Below, in pieces: positions 6,860-9,291 of a stretch of DNA of 9,291 bases. The first letter of the stretch is position 1. The number at the start of each line of letters is the position of its first letter. A program made the position numbers and the translations under genes. This DNA comes from Syntrophomonadaceae bacterium (GTDB taxonomy: Bacteria; Bacillota; Dethiobacteria; DTU022). The notes under the pieces are model-generated. The model was not told where the DNA came from. It ran no database searches and was given only the letters and a program-made list of their open reading frames with translations. The stretch lies in contig PWEB01000109.1 of NCBI GenBank assembly GCA_003553305.1, positions 1 through 9,291 on the forward strand, in the 5' to 3' direction.

Positions 6860-7758
6860 ACCTTGGCCGGGCAAAAACCATATTGATCTTTGCATTTATT
6901 GGACTAAATCTTTTCCTGGGTTATCAATTGTTTTGGCCGGATTTCGGGAGGTTGACCCAGGTAGCTGTAACTTCAGAAGAGCTGGCCGCAACTGAAGATG
7001 CACTTAATGAAAATAATTATTATCTGGACACTTCATTAGATCGGGCGGTGCAAACCAGTGATTTTCTTACTGTATCTCCTTACTGGGATACCAAGGAGGA
7101 TACTATAAAGCGATTTGAAGCTAATGCTATCAGGGTTGATGAGACAGAAGACGCAACATATTATAACTTGCCAGGAATAAATGCTGTTGCTCATTCAAGT
7201 GGCTTGATTCAAATATTCTTTGATCCTGGTCTATCTTTGGAAGAAGAACTATCCGATCTCGATGAAAGTGATTTAAATGATCTGGTGGAGCAGTTTTTAA
7301 GCGACGAAGAGATATTGCCCGACGGTGCTTTATTTGATTACTTGGATCGCGAAGATGACGATGTTACGGTTCTTTATTATAAGCAAATGCTCGAAGATAA
7401 GCCTATTTTTGCCAGCCAGCTAAAAGCTGTTATCCAAGCAAATCATCTTCAAAAAGTAGAAATTTACTGGCTTAAACCTATAGAGCGGATTCCTGAAAGA
7501 GAAATGGAAGTAATCCCTGCCAACGAAGCTTTGAATAACCTGGCTAACACTCTTGGTCCAAGCACAGAAGAACGATCTATTAATGATATAAGGCTGGGTT
7601 ATTTTAGCGGTGAATATGATGCTGAAAAATGGGAGATTCCCCCTGTCTGGAGAATTGAGCTTGATGGAAAACAGCATCACTATATTAATGCTTTTACCGG
7701 AAATATGGAGCAGGAAAAGACTGTTTCGGAAAAGTTGCCAGATGAAGAGGACAATTGA
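6856..7758 (+). CDS. yycI: YycI (WalI), membrane-tethered regulator of WalK
   Basis: Bitopic membrane protein of 300 residues (B. subtilis YycI is about 280). The N-terminus MNLGRAKTILIFAFIGLN resembles the family's start (Lys-Thr-hydrophobic), with TM about 7-26. The remainder is extracytoplasmic, rich in Asp and Glu, and ends in PPVWRIELDGKQHHYINAFTG (W265), the conserved C-terminal beta-structure of the YycI/YycH fold. Known homologues form a complex with YycH and WalK in the membrane and modulate kinase activity. The start is TTG: its first three bases overlap the end of yycH, sharing the four bases TTGA with the yycH TGA stop, so the two are almost certainly translationally coupled and made in similar amounts. 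It is less expanded than its partner YycH. The assignment depends on gene order plus N- and C-terminal motifs and is firm. Confidence 0.87.
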   Translation: MNLGRAKTILIFAFIGLNLFLGYQLFWPDFGRLTQVAVTSEELAATEDALNENNYYLDTSLDRAVQTSDFLTVSPYWDTKEDTIKRFEANAIRVDETEDATYYNLPGINAVAHSSGLIQIFFDPGLSLEEELSDLDESDLNDLVEQFLSDEEILPDGALFDYLDREDDDVTVLYYKQMLEDKPIFASQLKAVIQANHLQKVEIYWLKPIERIPEREMEVIPANEALNNLANTLGPSTEERSINDIRLGYFSGEYDAEKWEIPPVWRIELDGKQHHYINAFTGNMEQEKTVSEKLPDEEDN

Positions 7759-7804
7759 TAAACATTTATAGAATTGCTCATATATTAAGATTGCGGAGGT
7801 CATC

Positions 7805-9094
7805 ATGGAAAATTATTTAGTTAATGGCAAAGTCAAGTTGTCCGGTAACGTAAAGATCAGCGGGTCAAAAAATGCAGCAGTGGCTATTCTGCCAGCAGTT
7901 GTGCTTACATCAGAAACAGTAGCTCTTGAAAATTTACCGGATATTAATGATGTGCGTACAATGACAAAAATATTGGAAACTTTAGGAGTGTCTATCCGCA
8001 GGCGTGGTAGGAACACTATCGAGTTAACTCCCGGAAATCTTGCAAAAATTGCGCCCTCGTATGAGCTGGTTAAAAAAATGCGCGCTTCTTACTATTTTAT
8101 GGGCAGTCTTCTAGCCCGTTATGGTCGTGCAGAGGTTCCTATCCCCGGAGGATGCGATTTGGGACCGCGCCCCATTGATCAGCATCTAAAAGGATTTTCT
8201 GCTTTGGGGGCAGAGATTAATATTGAACAGGGTATGATTAAACTTTCAGCAAATAAACTGGTGGGTGCCCATATTTACCTTGACGTGGTTAGTATCGGGG
8301 CCACAATTAACTTGATGCTCGCTGCATCAGCGGCAGAAGGGCGAACTGTGTTAGAGAATGTTGCCAAAGAGCCGGAAATTGTTGATCTGGCAAACTTTTT
8401 AAATGCAATGGGATCATCAATTAAAGGCGCCGGAACCGATGTGATCAGAATTGACGGTATAAAAAAATTTTCCGGAGTCAGACATACAGTAATACCGGAT
8501 AGAATAGAAGCCGGTACGTTTATGTTAGCTGCAGCCGCTACTAAGGGGAATGTTTCAGTAGAAGATGTTATTCCCAAGCACCTTGAAGCAATAACTGCAA
8601 AATTGAGGGAAACCGGTGTAAAAGTAATAGTTGAGCCTGAAAAAATTAAAATAGAAGTGGTTAAACCGCTGCTGCCTTCCGACCTTAAAACTTTTCCGTA
8701 TCCAGGTTTTCCCACTGATTTGCAGCCACCGGGAATGGTTTTGTTAACTGCGGCGGATGGGTTAAGTGTGGTCACTGAAAATGTTTTTGACGGACGCTAT
8801 AACCAGGTAGATGAGTTGAAAAGAATGGGTGCTAGAATTAAGGTTGAGGGTCGAACTGCACTTGTTGAGGGGGGCAGTAGCTTGCAGGGTGCACCTATTA
8901 ACGCCCCGGATTTAAGATCAGGTGCAGCTTTAATTATTGCAGCGATGATGGCAGATGGAGAAAGTCGGGTTAGCGGAATAGAACACATTGATCGAGGTTA
9001 TGAAAATTTTGAGCAGAAGTTAGTCGGGTTAGGCGCCTCAATAAAGCGGGTTAATCACATTAATTCAGGCCAAATGCCCGGTAATCCTGAATAG
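7805..9094 (+). CDS. murA: MurA, UDP-N-acetylglucosamine 1-carboxyvinyltransferase
   Basis: Cytoplasmic enzyme that transfers the enolpyruvyl group of phosphoenolpyruvate to UDP-N-acetylglucosamine, the first committed step of peptidoglycan precursor synthesis and the fosfomycin target. At 429 residues it has the usual length. The family's key residues are visible: K22-N23 in SGSKNA, the catalytic loop PGGCDLGPRP with C117 (equivalent to C115 of E. coli, so fosfomycin-type alkylation is expected to be possible), R122, D305 in FPTDLQPP, and R371 in DLRSGAAL. Two inverted alpha/beta domains are expected throughout, with no break. ATG 7805 has GGAGGT at 7795-7800. It follows yycI by 46 bases and reads the same way, so it is probably in the walRK transcript, though a weak promoter of its own cannot be excluded. 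Many Firmicutes have two MurA paralogues; which one this is cannot be told from one sequence. Confidence 0.96.
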   Translation: MENYLVNGKVKLSGNVKISGSKNAAVAILPAVVLTSETVALENLPDINDVRTMTKILETLGVSIRRRGRNTIELTPGNLAKIAPSYELVKKMRASYYFMGSLLARYGRAEVPIPGGCDLGPRPIDQHLKGFSALGAEINIEQGMIKLSANKLVGAHIYLDVVSIGATINLMLAASAAEGRTVLENVAKEPEIVDLANFLNAMGSSIKGAGTDVIRIDGIKKFSGVRHTVIPDRIEAGTFMLAAAATKGNVSVEDVIPKHLEAITAKLRETGVKVIVEPEKIKIEVVKPLLPSDLKTFPYPGFPTDLQPPGMVLLTAADGLSVVTENVFDGRYNQVDELKRMGARIKVEGRTALVEGGSSLQGAPINAPDLRSGAALIIAAMMADGESRVSGIEHIDRGYENFEQKLVGLGASIKRVNHINSGQMPGNPE

Positions 9095-9097
9095 ACG

Positions 9098-9128
9098 GGG
9101 GATTCAGCAAATACTTTGAACAGTCCCC
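9098..9128 (+). terminator. Imperfect hairpin after murA: weak terminator or REP-like element
   Basis: Outer arms GGGGA (9098-9102) and TCCCC (9124-9128) and inner arms TTCA (9103-9106) and TGAA (9117-9120) pair around a 10-base loop, with a three-base CAG bulge on the 3' side. It starts three bases after the murA stop. Only three T residues follow, which is poor for intrinsic termination. The bulged GC-rich foot also resembles small repetitive palindromes of the REP type. Either reading is tentative. Confidence 0.4.
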
Positions 9129-9145
9129 TTTACGATAGGAAGTAG

Positions 9146-9176
9146 TTGATATAAACTATACTAACAATCACATATT
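9146..9176 (+). promoter_or_regulatory. Possible sigma-A-type promoter before the last gene
   Basis: TTGATA (9146-9151) matches the -35 consensus at five of six positions. CATATT (9171-9176) is a moderate -10 box, but the spacer is 19 bases, longer than ideal. TATACT (9157-9162) is a better -10 box but lacks a -35 partner. The position, after the murA hairpin and 38 bases before the next start, fits a promoter. Confidence 0.28.
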
Positions 9177-9213
9177 TAATCATAGCAGTTTTATATATGG
9201 AGGTGTCGCTTAA

Positions 9214-9291
9214 ATGGATCGGCAGCATAATGATCATAAAAAACGCGGAGGAATCTGGGCTTTTATTGGCTACGCATCCTTCGGGATATTA
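9214..9291 (+). CDS. N-terminus of a membrane-anchored protein, possibly an HtrA-type protease (3'-truncated)
   Basis: Only 26 codons are present before the window ends. The ATG is preceded immediately by an in-frame TAA and by a strong GGAGGTG at 9199-9205 with an eight-base spacer, so the start is secure. The peptide begins with a polar, basic stretch (MDRQHNDHKKRGG) and then turns hydrophobic (IWAFIGYASFGIL), the pattern of an N-terminal membrane anchor with its tail in the cytoplasm. HtrA/DegP-like serine proteases with such a start commonly end the wal gene cluster in Firmicutes, which is the main reason for the suggestion. No protease domain is visible, so the function is inference from gene order only. 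Confidence 0.55.
   Translation, partial: MDRQHNDHKKRGGIWAFIGYASFGIL

Noticed and set aside
7420..7806. Minus-strand open frame of 128 codons across the end of yycI and the gap before murA.
   Set aside because: It is antisense to yycI, its sequence is not protein-like in any way I recognise, and it runs against the operon.
8275..8775. Open frame of 166 codons on the minus strand inside murA.
   Set aside because: Its length comes from the codon pattern of the highly conserved murA on the other strand; the protein is low in recognisable features.
1..9291. A new defence, mobile or biosynthetic system.
   Set aside because: Every substantial + strand frame is accounted for by wall homeostasis genes or a known flavoprotein family, composition looks even, and no integrase, transposase, toxin-like or repeat-array signature is present.

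Overview
The window looks like chromosomal core DNA from a low-GC Gram-positive bacterium. It is most likely a member of the Clostridia in the broad Peptococcaceae / Desulfotomaculum-like sense. This rests on a complete WalR-WalK-YycH-YycI set, strong GGAGG ribosome-binding sites, frequent GTG and TTG starts, and a clostridial-style membrane-anchored G5-M23 peptidase. The genus-level placement is inference. All real genes are on the + strand, and I see no RNA gene, CRISPR array, prophage or insertion sequence.

Layout. Bases 1-1026 hold the 3' part of an FAD-dependent dehydrogenase (COG2509-like), whose N-terminal nucleotide-binding region lies outside the window. After a 121-base gap comes a membrane-anchored cell-wall hydrolase with a G5 domain and an M23 endopeptidase domain (1148-2641). 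It is closed by a textbook intrinsic terminator (2665-2694). Then comes a tightly packed cluster: walR (2744-3439), walK (3411-5246, overlapping walR by 29 bases), yycH (5246-6859, overlapping walK by one base), yycI (6856-7758, overlapping yycH by four bases) and, after 46 bases, murA (7805-9094). A short gap with an imperfect hairpin (9098-9128) separates murA from the first 26 codons of a membrane-anchored protein (9214 to the end), plausibly an HtrA-type protease.

How the genes fit together. WalK is an essential-type sensor kinase at the membrane and WalR its OmpR-family DNA-binding partner. In characterised Firmicutes they tune expression of peptidoglycan hydrolases to wall growth. YycH and YycI are bitopic membrane proteins with extracytoplasmic domains that modulate WalK. 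MurA catalyses the first committed step of peptidoglycan precursor synthesis, and the upstream M23 protein probably cuts peptidoglycan. The window therefore joins wall synthesis, wall cleavage and the regulator that balances them.

The region is mainly ordinary core genome and I found no previously undescribed system. The points worth a second look are: two acidic inserts in an enlarged YycH, one carrying a perfect tandem 12-mer; poor conservation of the known WalK PAS metal site; murA placed directly behind yycI; a REP-like hairpin after murA; and the lack of a recognisable promoter in the short space between the terminator and walR.
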